Positions 34,962 to 43,257 of a stretch of DNA of 64,000 bases are shown one piece after another. Position 1 is the stretch's first letter. Each line of letters begins with the position of its first letter. The notes below the pieces were generated by a model that worked only from the letters and a program-made list of their open reading frames with translations, had not been told where the DNA came from and ran no database searches. The stretch comes from Blautia liquoris (GTDB lineage: Bacteria > Bacillota > Clostridia > Lachnospirales > Lachnospiraceae). The position numbers and the translations under genes were made by a program. The DNA lies in assembly GCF_015159595.1 (NCBI RefSeq), contig NZ_CP063304.1:3100001-3164000 (forward strand). Reading direction: 5' to 3'.

Positions 34962-36353
34962 CTATCTAATGTCTTTTAAAAATGAAGTGTATCCTTTATA
35001 GGCTTCATACACATCAGCCTTGCTGGTAATCTCAAATGGCGCATGCATATTCAGAACAGCCACACCACTGTCAACAACTTCCATTCCATATTCAGCCAAT
35101 ATATAAGCAATGGTTCCACCGCCCCCGACATCTACTTTTCCAAGTTCTGCAGTCTGGAACATCACCTTGTCATCATTTAACACTTTACGTATTTTTGCCA
35201 GATATTCCGCATTTGCATCGTTAGATCCACCTTTTCCACGGGAACCTGTGTATTTGTTGAATACCAGTCCTTTCCCAAAATATGCGGCATTTCTCTTTTC
35301 AAATGCAGATGCATAATTCGGGTCGAAGGCAGCACTCACATCAGATGAAAGCATACAGCAGTTTTTCAAAGCCCTGCGGAGTGCCAGCTCGGAATACTCA
35401 CCTGTAAGGTTCATAATTTCAGCGATCGTGTTCTCGAAGAACCTAGATTTCATTCCCGTTGCACCGACGCTTCCGATCTCTTCTTTGTCGACCAGCAGAC
35501 AGATTCCCGTTCTCTTGAGATTCTCTGCTTCAAGAATTGCGAGAAGGGATGTATAGGCACAAACTCTGTCATCCTGTCCATAGCCCAGGATCATGCTTCT
35601 GTCAAAGCCACAATCTCTGGCCTTACCCGCGGGGACAACTTCGATTTCAGCGGAAATGAAGTCCTCCTCTTCGATTTGATAATTTTCCTTTAAGATTTTT
35701 AATATGTTTTGCTTTACAGCATCTTTTTCTTCGCCTTTAAGCGGCTGACTCCCGATGAGAACATCCAACGCTTCCCCTTCGATCACATCTTTTGCCTTTT
35801 TCTCCATCTGTTCGCCTGCAAGATGGATCAGAAGGTCTGTGATGCAAAAGACCGGATCATCCTCTTTTTCGCCAATGGATATCTGAACCTTTGTACCGTC
35901 TCTTTTCACTACCACGCCATGGAGAGCAAGTGGAAGGGCAACCCACTGATACTTCTTTACCCCGCCGTAATAATGGGTGTCAAGGAGAACCATTTCGGTA
36001 TCTTCGTAGAGCGGATTCTGCTTAATATCCAGTCTGGGGGAGTCAATATGCGCTCCCAGAATATTCATGCCATCTTCGATCGGATCCTGTCCGATTACGG
36101 CAAATAACATTGATTTTCCCATAAATTGTGCATAAATTTTGTCGCCTGGTTTCAGAGCTTCTTTATTCTTTATCTTATCGTCAAGATTTTTAAAGCCCTT
36201 TTTCTCAGCTTCCTCAATTGCAAGGGTTACGCATTCACGTTCTGTTTTTGCATTAGAAATATAGTTTTTATATTCCTCCGCCAACACATTTACTTTCACT
36301 TTCTGAGCTTCATCATAAGTATTCCATGCATTATTATCACTCATTTTACTCAT
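34962..36353 (-). CDS. M18 family aminopeptidase
   Basis: A 463-residue zinc aminopeptidase of family M18. Metal-site motifs are LGAHIDSPRLDIKQNPL, LLVDKEEIGSVGATG and VDVGGGGTIAYILAEYGM; the C-terminal His lies in VLNMHAPFEITSKAD. M18 enzymes trim N-terminal residues from peptides in the cytoplasm and assemble as dodecamers. GGGAGGTAAAACAA precedes ATG. It lies 53 bases after alr and 21 bases before tex. Confidence 0.92.
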   Translation of the reverse strand: MSKMSDNNAWNTYDEAQKVKVNVLAEEYKNYISNAKTERECVTLAIEEAEKKGFKNLDDKIKNKEALKPGDKIYAQFMGKSMLFAVIGQDPIEDGMNILGAHIDSPRLDIKQNPLYEDTEMVLLDTHYYGGVKKYQWVALPLALHGVVVKRDGTKVQISIGEKEDDPVFCITDLLIHLAGEQMEKKAKDVIEGEALDVLIGSQPLKGEEKDAVKQNILKILKENYQIEEEDFISAEIEVVPAGKARDCGFDRSMILGYGQDDRVCAYTSLLAILEAENLKRTGICLLVDKEEIGSVGATGMKSRFFENTIAEIMNLTGEYSELALRRALKNCCMLSSDVSAAFDPNYASAFEKRNAAYFGKGLVFNKYTGSRGKGGSNDANAEYLAKIRKVLNDDKVMFQTAELGKVDVGGGGTIAYILAEYGMEVVDSGVAVLNMHAPFEITSKADVYEAYKGYTSFLKDIR

Positions 36354-36406
36354 TTGTTTTACCTCCCATTCTAATCAAGAAAATCTTTATTCCCATATCT
36401 TGTTGT

Positions 36407-37546
36407 TCATTCTTCTAAGCTGCCCGGATAGACTCTAGGTACACGCTGTCCTATATTGCATAACATCTCATAGTTGAATCTGGAAGATGGGTCCGCTATC
36501 TCTTCAATGGGTATGATTTTATCCCCATCCATTCCCACTAAAGTTACAACGTCTTCCACCTGAACATCTGAAATTTCGGTGACGTCAACCATCATCTGAT
36601 CCATGCATATGCGGCCAAGTATCGGTGCATATTGTCCGTGAATCAGTACTCTTCCAATGGATGAAAGAGCCCGGGGATATCCATCAGCGTATCCGACAGA
36701 TATCGTCGCAATCTTCGTCATCGGTTTATCCGTGACATAAGTTGCGCCATAGCTTACTCCCACACCTTTTGGAACATCTTTTACATGAATTACATGGGCT
36801 TTCCACTGTAAGGCAGGTTTCAAATCCAGTTGACTCTTCTGTACTTCTTCTGATGGGTAAATGCCATATGTCACAATTCCACAACGTACCATATCGTACC
36901 GATAATCTTTGAATTCCATAATCCCGGCTGAATTGCAGATATGTTTCAGAGGAATCTGAACACCTCTTTTTTCAAGCATATCCAGCATCTTCCTGTACTT
37001 TTGTGCCTGAATCAGACTGTAGCTTTTATCCATCTCATCCGCACGGGAAAAATGTGTGTACAAACCTTCCAGATTAATCTCAGAAAGGAGACTTACCGCT
37101 CGGATCTCATCGGCATCTTCTTCGGTCACCTGAAATCCTATCCTTGTCATCCCGGTGTCCACTGCAACATGTACTCTGGCTTTTCTCCCCTGTCTTTTTG
37201 CTTCCTCATTCAGCTTTCTTGCAGTATCCATACTGTAAATCGTCTGTGCAATATCATATGTTACAAGTTCAGGATATTGACTGGGAGAGGTATATCCCAA
37301 AATCAAAATCGGATGTCGGATGCCGCCTTCCCGAAGCGAAACCGCCTCATCAATCGTCGCAACTCCAAAGTAATCTGCCTGGTCTTCCATGAAGCGAGCA
37401 ACTTTTACAGCTCCATGTCCATAGGCATCCGCTTTTATCACAATCAGCAGCTTTGTCTCGGGAGATATCTGTTTCCTGACTTCACGGATATTATGTCCAA
37501 TAGCCGAAAGGGAAACTTCTGCATAGCATCTGAGATAATTATTCAT
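36407..37546 (-). CDS. alr: Alanine racemase
   Basis: A 379-residue PLP-dependent racemase giving D-alanine for peptidoglycan. The cofactor lysine is in LIVIKADAYGHGA, and the second-domain catalytic Tyr region is VGVSYGATYVTDK. RICMDQMMVDVTE is also typical. Its start overlaps the Lrp-type regulator stop by four bases (ATGA), so the two are translationally coupled. The regulator may therefore respond to alanine or leucine, which is inference from context. Confidence 0.96.
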   Translation of the reverse strand: MNNYLRCYAEVSLSAIGHNIREVRKQISPETKLLIVIKADAYGHGAVKVARFMEDQADYFGVATIDEAVSLREGGIRHPILILGYTSPSQYPELVTYDIAQTIYSMDTARKLNEEAKRQGRKARVHVAVDTGMTRIGFQVTEEDADEIRAVSLLSEINLEGLYTHFSRADEMDKSYSLIQAQKYRKMLDMLEKRGVQIPLKHICNSAGIMEFKDYRYDMVRCGIVTYGIYPSEEVQKSQLDLKPALQWKAHVIHVKDVPKGVGVSYGATYVTDKPMTKIATISVGYADGYPRALSSIGRVLIHGQYAPILGRICMDQMMVDVTEISDVQVEDVVTLVGMDGDKIIPIEEIADPSSRFNYEMLCNIGQRVPRVYPGSLEE

Positions 37547-38034
37547 GACTTCTTGCCTTCGTTTTTTTCTGCGTATTTCTGATCCCTAGGTTCCAGGATC
37601 GACGAATAAATATTTTTTACTGTTTTCACAACAACATGTGTCCGTGTATCCTTGACGCCACTCTGACTCATAATCCAGTTATAAATATCTTCAAGTTCCT
37701 GTGAATCCCGGTAAGTAATCTTCAAAATCAGATCAAAATCACCCGTTAAGTAGTAACACGATACGATATTACTGACATCCTGAACAGCCGCTGCGAATGC
37801 ATCAAAATATTTCGGATGCTCAAGGCTTACTTCCATCAGCATTGTCATCGCACCACCGGTCTTCTTTTCATCTACAACAATCGTATAATTCTTTATCAGA
37901 CCCGTTTCTTCCATCTTGCGAATTCGCTCAATTACCGCGGAAACTGACAGGTGAATCTGTTTGCTGATATTGGATGCAGTTTCTCTTGCATTTTTCTGCA
38001 GGATCTTTAAAATTTTATAGTCTGTTCCATCCAT
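37543..38034 (-). CDS. Lrp/AsnC family transcriptional regulator
   Basis: A 163-residue feast/famine regulator. The N-terminal winged helix is DYKILKILQKNARETASNIS with recognition helix LSVSAVIERIRKMEETGLI. The C-terminal RAM domain (AMTMLMEVSLEHPKYF, VVSCYYLTGDFDLILKI) binds amino-acid effectors. A short charged tail follows (AEKNEGKKS). It is the first gene of a two-gene unit with alr, with a four-base overlap. Confidence 0.93.
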   Translation of the reverse strand: MDGTDYKILKILQKNARETASNISKQIHLSVSAVIERIRKMEETGLIKNYTIVVDEKKTGGAMTMLMEVSLEHPKYFDAFAAAVQDVSNIVSCYYLTGDFDLILKITYRDSQELEDIYNWIMSQSGVKDTRTHVVVKTVKNIYSSILEPRDQKYAEKNEGKKS

Positions 38035-38130
38035 TCGTTTTTGTCCTCCAACAAATACTCCACTAACTTTATATCCCTTTACTAGTATAACAAAAATTTT
38101 ACGAAAGTCTAGTTTTACAGATGAAATACT

Positions 38131-38925
38131 TCATATTCTCTCGTTGTCACGGACTTGTTTTCTGCCCTGCATTCCAGTCAGCGCCGCCCCGACTGCACCT
38201 GCATATCTGCAAAGAGGATCGGACTTTACTTCACAGCCTAAGATCTCACTTAGAATTGTTTTTAGACCCTCCATCTCTGAAAGTCCTCCTGTCAAAAGTA
38301 CTGGAGATTCTACACCAATCTTGTCGGCAAGAACCGCCGCTTTTACGGCAACAGATCGGACTACCCCGCCTGCAACCTCTTCCCTGCTTTTACCGGCAGC
38401 CAGCAAAGATACAATCTCCGAGTCGGCAAATACAGCACACATGCTGCTAAGAGAACAACTTTTCCCCGCTTTCAGACATTGCGCAAATTCTTCCATATCT
38501 AATCCCATTCTGTGAGCAGACATTTCTAAAAAGCGTCCCGTTCCGGCCGCACACTTGTCATTCATCCGAAAGTCAAGTACCTTTCCGTTCTGTACGGAAA
38601 TCACTTTTGAATCCTGACCGCCAATATCAATTACTGTTCGAACACCAGGCAGAATATATTGTGCACCTTGCGCATGACATGTAATTTCTGTAACTTTTTG
38701 GTCAGCAAAAGGAATCGAAACCCTTCCATATCCCGTCGCAGTCACTTTTACATCGCCGCTTTGGAGCCCTGCCTTGCCGATGAGTTCTTCGAAGATTTCC
38801 CGCGCACTCGTCTGCGGGCTCCAGCCAGTGGGCCGAATGTATTGCCCGAGGATCCCATATTCGTTCATCAGAACACCTTTGCACGTGGCTGATCCGCAGT
38901 CAATTCCCGCATATTCTTTCATCAC
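38131..38925 (-). CDS. ATP-dependent activase of the 2-hydroxyacyl-CoA dehydratase/double-cubane family
   Basis: A 264-residue ASKHA-fold ATPase of the BadF/BcrA/HgdC group (E. coli YjiL relatives). The nucleotide site is YAGIDCGSATCKG at the N-terminus and VIDIGGQDSKVI in the middle. The two cysteines that hold a single [4Fe-4S] cluster between the subunits of the dimer are in NDKCAAGTGRFLE and SSMCAVFADSE. Such activases push one electron into the partner at the cost of ATP. It overlaps the 3' end of the partner gene by four bases (ATGA). Confidence 0.93.
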   Translation of the reverse strand: MMKEYAGIDCGSATCKGVLMNEYGILGQYIRPTGWSPQTSAREIFEELIGKAGLQSGDVKVTATGYGRVSIPFADQKVTEITCHAQGAQYILPGVRTVIDIGGQDSKVISVQNGKVLDFRMNDKCAAGTGRFLEMSAHRMGLDMEEFAQCLKAGKSCSLSSMCAVFADSEIVSLLAAGKSREEVAGGVVRSVAVKAAVLADKIGVESPVLLTGGLSEMEGLKTILSEILGCEVKSDPLCRYAGAVGAALTGMQGRKQVRDNERI

Positions 38926-40079
38926 AACATCTCCACAAAGGCCCCCGCACGCGTGGCGAGCTGTCCGATATCTGCAGTGCCATAATCCGTCTCCAACTGC
39001 AGATAAGGTATCCCTTTTTCATGTAAATGGCGGCGAATAGAATATGCTTCGACCGCATACGTATGGCATGCCTGCAGCGTCATTTCAACGACACCATCCA
39101 CTGAAAACTGCTGGCAGAGACGATCCAAAAGTTCCATTCGATTCGGATTCGGAGTCATAACCGAACATCCAATCTGAATGTAGTGATCAGCTATATTTGT
39201 AATCGGGTCTCCGTCCTCCTTACACTGGCGGTCCATCTGCTTCGCACCTGTGCAGTTTTCATATGCCACAACCACAGCCCCTGCATCTTCGATGACCTTT
39301 ACAACCTTTTCTGTGACACCGCCCATCGGACATCCGGTCACCAGAATTCTGGGCGCATCCTCAGACACCGTACGTTCTCCATTCTCATACGCTGTTCGAA
39401 CACTGTCAATCGCATGTTGTATTTCTGCGACCTTATCCTCCCAGTTAAACTTAAACTGTGAACCAAAAAGCACCTGAAGTTGTCTTTGTCCCGTCATAGG
39501 CGGAGGTGTCATCGTACTCAGTTCATAGAATTCTTTTAAAAGTCTGCGTTCCATATTTCTCTTATGAATTGCTTCCCGCAGTTTTTCATCTGTGATTTCT
39601 ATGTCAAAATCCTTTTCGACTCGTTCCTTCAGACGGACAATTTCAGCACGCCAGAGTGCCTTCGCCTCAGGGGTATCCTGTTTATGAGGCAGCTCCAGAA
39701 TATGTACATTTTTCGTCTCGCCCAGCAGCTCATACATCTTTTTCTTCCCGTCACAAGTCGTCTCGCCGACAATCAGATCCGAAAAATACATGTAAGGACA
39801 TTTATCGGTAATCGCAAATCCATAGCTGGACTTAATCAGCGGGCAAAGGTTTGCGGGAAGTACTTTCTCCGCCTCCTTGATTGTCTCATCACTGGTTGAG
39901 CATAACCCAACCGTGACCAGATCTGCTGCCATAAATATCTCCTGCGGTGTATACGTGCAAAACTGACCGACAACACCTTTTCCGCTGTCTTTAAGCTCTT
40001 TCATAGCAAGAAATCCCTGCTGCCTTGCATCGGCAAAACTGTCAAATACCTCAGGAAGCTCTGTTTTCACCTTAATCAT
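38922..40079 (-). CDS. Double-cubane-type/2-hydroxyacyl-CoA dehydratase-like iron-sulfur protein
   Basis: A 385-residue HgdB/HgdC-partner protein, here as a single subunit. Cysteines at 41, 60, 79, 94, 109, 250, 276, 286, 305, 322 and 338 include the family patterns NLCPLIKSSYGF, GETTCDGKKKMYE, VTGCPMGG and LQACHTYAVEA. True dehydratases have two different subunits plus an activase. One subunit with one activase is the layout of double-cubane cluster proteins and of E. coli YjiM/YjiL. Double-cubane proteins reduce small molecules using ATP. No CoA-transferase or substrate genes are nearby, so a dehydratase role is less likely. The true substrate is unknown. Confidence 0.85.
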   Translation of the reverse strand: MIKVKTELPEVFDSFADARQQGFLAMKELKDSGKGVVGQFCTYTPQEIFMAADLVTVGLCSTSDETIKEAEKVLPANLCPLIKSSYGFAITDKCPYMYFSDLIVGETTCDGKKKMYELLGETKNVHILELPHKQDTPEAKALWRAEIVRLKERVEKDFDIEITDEKLREAIHKRNMERRLLKEFYELSTMTPPPMTGQRQLQVLFGSQFKFNWEDKVAEIQHAIDSVRTAYENGERTVSEDAPRILVTGCPMGGVTEKVVKVIEDAGAVVVAYENCTGAKQMDRQCKEDGDPITNIADHYIQIGCSVMTPNPNRMELLDRLCQQFSVDGVVEMTLQACHTYAVEAYSIRRHLHEKGIPYLQLETDYGTADIGQLATRAGAFVEML

Positions 40080-40164
40080 AATTCTAATCCTCCGTGTTTA
40101 CTTTGTCTATGCTTATAAAAGTATAACGATTTCATCAGAAAAATGCAAGCACGCAAAGAAACGG

Positions 40165-40202
40165 CGCCGCGGAAGTTTTCACAAACTTCCGTGACGCCTT
40201 TA
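40165..40202 (-). terminator. Probable terminator after the DnaJ gene
   Basis: GGCG-x-C-CGGAAGTTT pairs with AAACTTCCG-x-x-CGCC over a short loop. The minus-strand tail GTTTCTTTG is a weak U-tract. Confidence 0.5.
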
Positions 40203-40339
40203 GGGGAGGATAAGTATTCAAGTCATCATTCGTACAAGTATCAGTCAAAAACAAATGCTAAAAGGTGTTTGTCTTCTTCTGATAGTAAGAGTATACCCTT
40301 CTGGATTTTTATTATACACCAAATAATAAAAAATTTATA

Positions 40340-41020
40340 TCAGATGCAGCAACAGCAGTTAAGTGCTGCATTGCATGCCAGACACTGACAGCACCAACTG
40401 CCCCAGTTGTTGTCCTGCCTGTCATATCCATAATCCTGCCCCATATTGGTATACCATTCTCCGCCTCCCTGCAGCTGCTGCAAGAGCTGGCGGTACTGAA
40501 AATTGTCCGGTTCCAGATTGACAGCCTGCTGCGCATCCTGGACCGCATTTATGTTATTGCCAAGACCATAATTCGCCATGGCATGCAGATAATACCAGTA
40601 TGCTGTTCGGCCGGAGATATTATTCAGTACATTCATAGCCTCACTGAACATCCGGTTATTGATATAATTGGCAGCGGCGCGCATCTGCACATCCTCTTCA
40701 CTGTTTCCATAAGTATGTCGATCCTGCTGCTGCCCATACCCGCCGAAACCACCAAAACCACCGAATCCGCCGTATCCGCCGTAACTTTGACTCTGACCTT
40801 GGGTCTGACCTTGATATCCCGATGTTTTGCCATCTTTTTCATCCATAATCTGCTTATAAGCCTGCTGAACCTGCTTGAACATCTCTTCCGCCTGATCTTT
40901 ATTCGGGTTATTGATATTTGCATCCGGATGATACTTTCGGCTTAATTTTCTATATGCTTTTTTTATTTCATCCGTGCTGGCATCCCTCGAGACACCAAGC
41001 ACCTTATATGGATCTTCCAT
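40340..41020 (-). CDS. DnaJ-domain protein with TPR-like middle and cysteine-rich tail
   Basis: A 226-residue J-protein. Residues 1-70 are the J domain with HPD in [12 protein letters not shown]. Residues about 72-100 are a Gly/Gln/Tyr-rich linker with repeats of GGFGG. Residues about 110-185 are helical, TPR-like ([39 protein letters not shown] without break limits). The last 17 residues hold eight cysteines (210, 211, 213, 216 and 222-225), ending CCCCI. The classic DnaJ zinc domain is absent. It begins six bases after the DUF5685 gene. Role: probably recruits DnaK to a special client; the tail may bind metal or be lipidated (inference). Confidence 0.88.
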   Translation of the reverse strand: MEDPYKVLGVSRDASTDEIKKAYRKLSRKYHPDANINNPNKDQAEEMFKQVQQAYKQIMDEKDGKTSGYQGQTQGQSQSYGGYGGFGGFGGFGGYGQQQDRHTYGNSEEDVQMRAAANYINNRMFSEAMNVLNNISGRTAYWYYLHAMANYGLGNNINAVQDAQQAVNLEPDNFQYRQLLQQLQGGGEWYTNMGQDYGYDRQDNNWGSWCCQCLACNAALNCCCCI

Positions 41021-41026
41021 CTATAT

Positions 41027-41884
41027 CTATTTCTCCTCATGCCCACCGCTCTGTGACATATCCTTATCCTTAGAAGTAGTAAGCGTATCATATTTTGTCC
41101 AGATTCCAATATACAATATATTTCGTAAAATGTCTACATTTTCTATAATAGGAAGACGTTCAAACGCTTTGGATGCGGATGCCGCCATCATCTTGAGAAT
41201 TTCTTCAACTGTATTTTGAAAATCTGATGTATCTTCTATAAATTTCAGTGGATTATAATTTCCACTTTTTTTATCTTTTTCCAGATCTTCAAAAGCATCC
41301 ATCAGATAAATAAATTTACCAATATAGAATCCAAGCTCCCTCAGATCCTCACTCCAAATATCATCACCTGTAACATAAAGTTCTCCGAGTACCTCGCCGG
41401 TCAGTCCCGATGCAAGATCCAGATCCTGTGAATTATCTTTTTCACATTCGTGAATTTTTTTCAGATAATCCAAAACTGCTCTTGTCTGTCTGGGATATTT
41501 CTCTGTAATATTTCGAACGGATTTCTCGAGCAGCTTGGCTGCGGCATAACTCGCCTTCTTGTTCTCGTCTTCCCAGTCATCCATCAGATTATAATATGCC
41601 AATAAAACATTCATGTCCGCCGCATACGAAGTATATTCATTGCGAAGACATGGATGTTTTTTAACAGGATGAACAGCGCAGAAACGTTTCTGTCTGTCTG
41701 TTTTTCTTTCATACAAAGAAGTGAGCAATATCGCCAGAAATGTCATATCATAAGTGAGTGTCAGCCGTCCGGACTGCCCATAGGACTCTTTTAGCTCCTG
41801 GCATACCCCACAGTAGAATGCCTGATATTTCTGATAGTCTTTCAGTTTCAGTTCTTCTTTGTTAATCATAACGTAACCGAACAT
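41027..41884 (-). CDS. DUF5685 protein with isoprenoid-synthase-like Asp motifs
   Basis: A 285-residue, helix-rich soluble protein. The N-terminus FGYVMINKEELKLKDYQKY and the pair YCGVC (Cys25, Cys28), plus Cys69 and Cys79, mark the DUF5685 family, which has no known function. Two acidic clusters stand out: MDDWEDE at 101-107 and GKFIYLMDAFEDLEKD at 189-204, followed by GNYNP. The spacing and the Gly-x-Asp-x3-Asp-x3-Asp pattern recall the two Asp motifs of squalene/phytoene synthases. AAGGAGGG precedes ATG. It lies between a zinc-ribbon membrane protein and a J-protein, in one unit. Confidence 0.85.
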   Translation of the reverse strand: MFGYVMINKEELKLKDYQKYQAFYCGVCQELKESYGQSGRLTLTYDMTFLAILLTSLYERKTDRQKRFCAVHPVKKHPCLRNEYTSYAADMNVLLAYYNLMDDWEDENKKASYAAAKLLEKSVRNITEKYPRQTRAVLDYLKKIHECEKDNSQDLDLASGLTGEVLGELYVTGDDIWSEDLRELGFYIGKFIYLMDAFEDLEKDKKSGNYNPLKFIEDTSDFQNTVEEILKMMAASASKAFERLPIIENVDILRNILYIGIWTKYDTLTTSKDKDMSQSGGHEEK

Positions 41885-41899
41885 TCGGATGCACCCTCC

Positions 41900-42301
41900 T
41901 TATGTACGCTTTATGAACTCGTGACTGCACTTGGGGCATCGGATAGATATCGTGCCTTTTCCCTTGGGGACACGAATTTTCTGATGACAGTTCGGACACC
42001 TGAAATAGCTGTGTTCCTTATCCTTTGCCTGTTTTGCACCACCTTTGAAAAAGCCCAGAAATTTATCCTTCCATTCGAGGAATTTATCATTTTCTGCATA
42101 GCGATTGGCATGATTTTTTGACAGCATACGCACATAAGTTGTGATAATTAGTATTAATGCAATCAAAAAGAACCAGTTGTTACGTGACAAAGCAGAAATC
42201 AGCAGGAAAGCCAAAGATGCATACATCGTAAATCTTCCCAGTTGATCCATTCCGTAACGTCCCATCATAAATTGTTGTAGTTTGTCTCTAAAATTATTCA
42301 T
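41900..42301 (-). CDS. Small membrane protein with C-terminal zinc ribbon
   Basis: From ATG at 42301, with AGGAGTTCA before it, the protein has 133 residues. A short N-terminal amphipathic part (NNFRDKLQQFMMGRYGMDQL) is followed by two adjoining hydrophobic segments (FTMYASLAFLLISAL, WFFLIALILIITTYV). Then comes a basic linker and a zinc ribbon with CPNC and CPKC about 20 residues apart. The family is common in clostridia, without assigned function. It is the first gene of the unit with DUF5685 and the J-protein, 15 bases before DUF5685. Confidence 0.82.
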   Translation of the reverse strand: MNNFRDKLQQFMMGRYGMDQLGRFTMYASLAFLLISALSRNNWFFLIALILIITTYVRMLSKNHANRYAENDKFLEWKDKFLGFFKGGAKQAKDKEHSYFRCPNCHQKIRVPKGKGTISIRCPKCSHEFIKRT

Positions 42302-42410
42302 TGAACTCCTACTCCTTTTCTGTTTCACAATGCTGATACATAATCGTTAATAGAACTGTATTCCTTTTGGACAGGAAATGCAATTGATTTCACATTAAAT
42401 TTTTCTAAAT

Positions 42411-43241
42411 TTATTCTGAACCAGCCGTCATAAGAAGCCGCTCCAGTGCAGCACTTGTGTCAGGATAAGTAGTAAAACGAAGTGCCTGAAGTCCGGCATT
42501 TTTTGCCCCGTCCACGTTGTCCTGCCTGTCATCGACAAACACGGCATGTGCAGGGTTGATGTGATAAGTTCGAATCAAATCCTCGTAAATCTCCCGATCT
42601 GGTTTTATCTTATTGCATTGAAAGGAGAACAGGGACCCGTCCACGAGGGGAAGAAAATCCAGTTCTTTCTGTGTCTGTTCAAAGATCCGTTTCGAATAGT
42701 TCGATAAAATATAGACTTTTATGCCGCGTTTTTTTAATGACCGTATCCAGTCTTTCGCATAATCAAAGGCCGTAATTGTCCCTCCTGGATTCTGGTATAA
42801 AAGCCGCAGTTCCGCTTCATATTCGGGGGCATTTTTTACAAATTCTTTCGTCAGTTCTTCTGGTGTAAGGATTCCTCTGTCAGCTTCCTGCCACACAGGG
42901 CTTAAAAACATTGCATTCGCCAGAACTTCCTTCTTTTTTTCATCGTATCCGAAACTGTCCAGATATTTTTTCCAGTTATAATCAACCAGAACATTTCCCA
43001 CATCAAAGATGACGGAATCCAGTCTTTCTCCATAGATTTCCCTATTCTTCTCTTTCAGCTGACGGTATACCAATACCATGACATAGATCAGCACAGGAAT
43101 TGCAATCGTGCAGTACAGGCAAATCTTAAACATCATATAAGCAAATGGGCTGTCTATAAGCGCAAACACTAATGTTGCAAGATACAATCCAAGTAAAAGC
43201 GAGGCCGCAAGAAGCGCCAGGAATCTTTTTTTATTTTTCAT
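42411..43241 (-). CDS. Membrane-anchored HAD-family hydrolase
   Basis: From ATG at 43241 (GGAGGATAAAT upstream) the protein has 276 residues. Two hydrophobic segments near the N-terminus (FLALLAASLLLGLYLATLVFA and ICLYCTIAIPVLIYVMVL, each 18-21 residues) anchor it. The rest is a HAD fold: motif I FDVGNVLVDYNW, motif II YILSNYS, motif III lysine in KIKPDREIY, and motif IV FVDDRQDNVDGA. The second acidic residue of motif I is replaced by Gly-Asn as in the epoxide-hydrolase/HAD-IA phosphatase branch. The substrate is unknown. It starts 16 bases after recO. Confidence 0.85.
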   Translation of the reverse strand: MKNKKRFLALLAASLLLGLYLATLVFALIDSPFAYMMFKICLYCTIAIPVLIYVMVLVYRQLKEKNREIYGERLDSVIFDVGNVLVDYNWKKYLDSFGYDEKKKEVLANAMFLSPVWQEADRGILTPEELTKEFVKNAPEYEAELRLLYQNPGGTITAFDYAKDWIRSLKKRGIKVYILSNYSKRIFEQTQKELDFLPLVDGSLFSFQCNKIKPDREIYEDLIRTYHINPAHAVFVDDRQDNVDGAKNAGLQALRFTTYPDTSAALERLLMTAGSE

Positions 43242-43257
43242 ATTTATCCTCCAGGGT

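Noticed and set aside
36941-37582. Plus-strand open frame of 213 codons
   Set aside because: It is antisense to alr and its regulator, without a ribosome binding site or family features.
38131-40079. Classical 2-hydroxyglutaryl-CoA dehydratase operon
   Set aside because: The second dehydratase subunit and a CoA-transferase are missing, and the single subunit fits the one-subunit double-cubane layout better.
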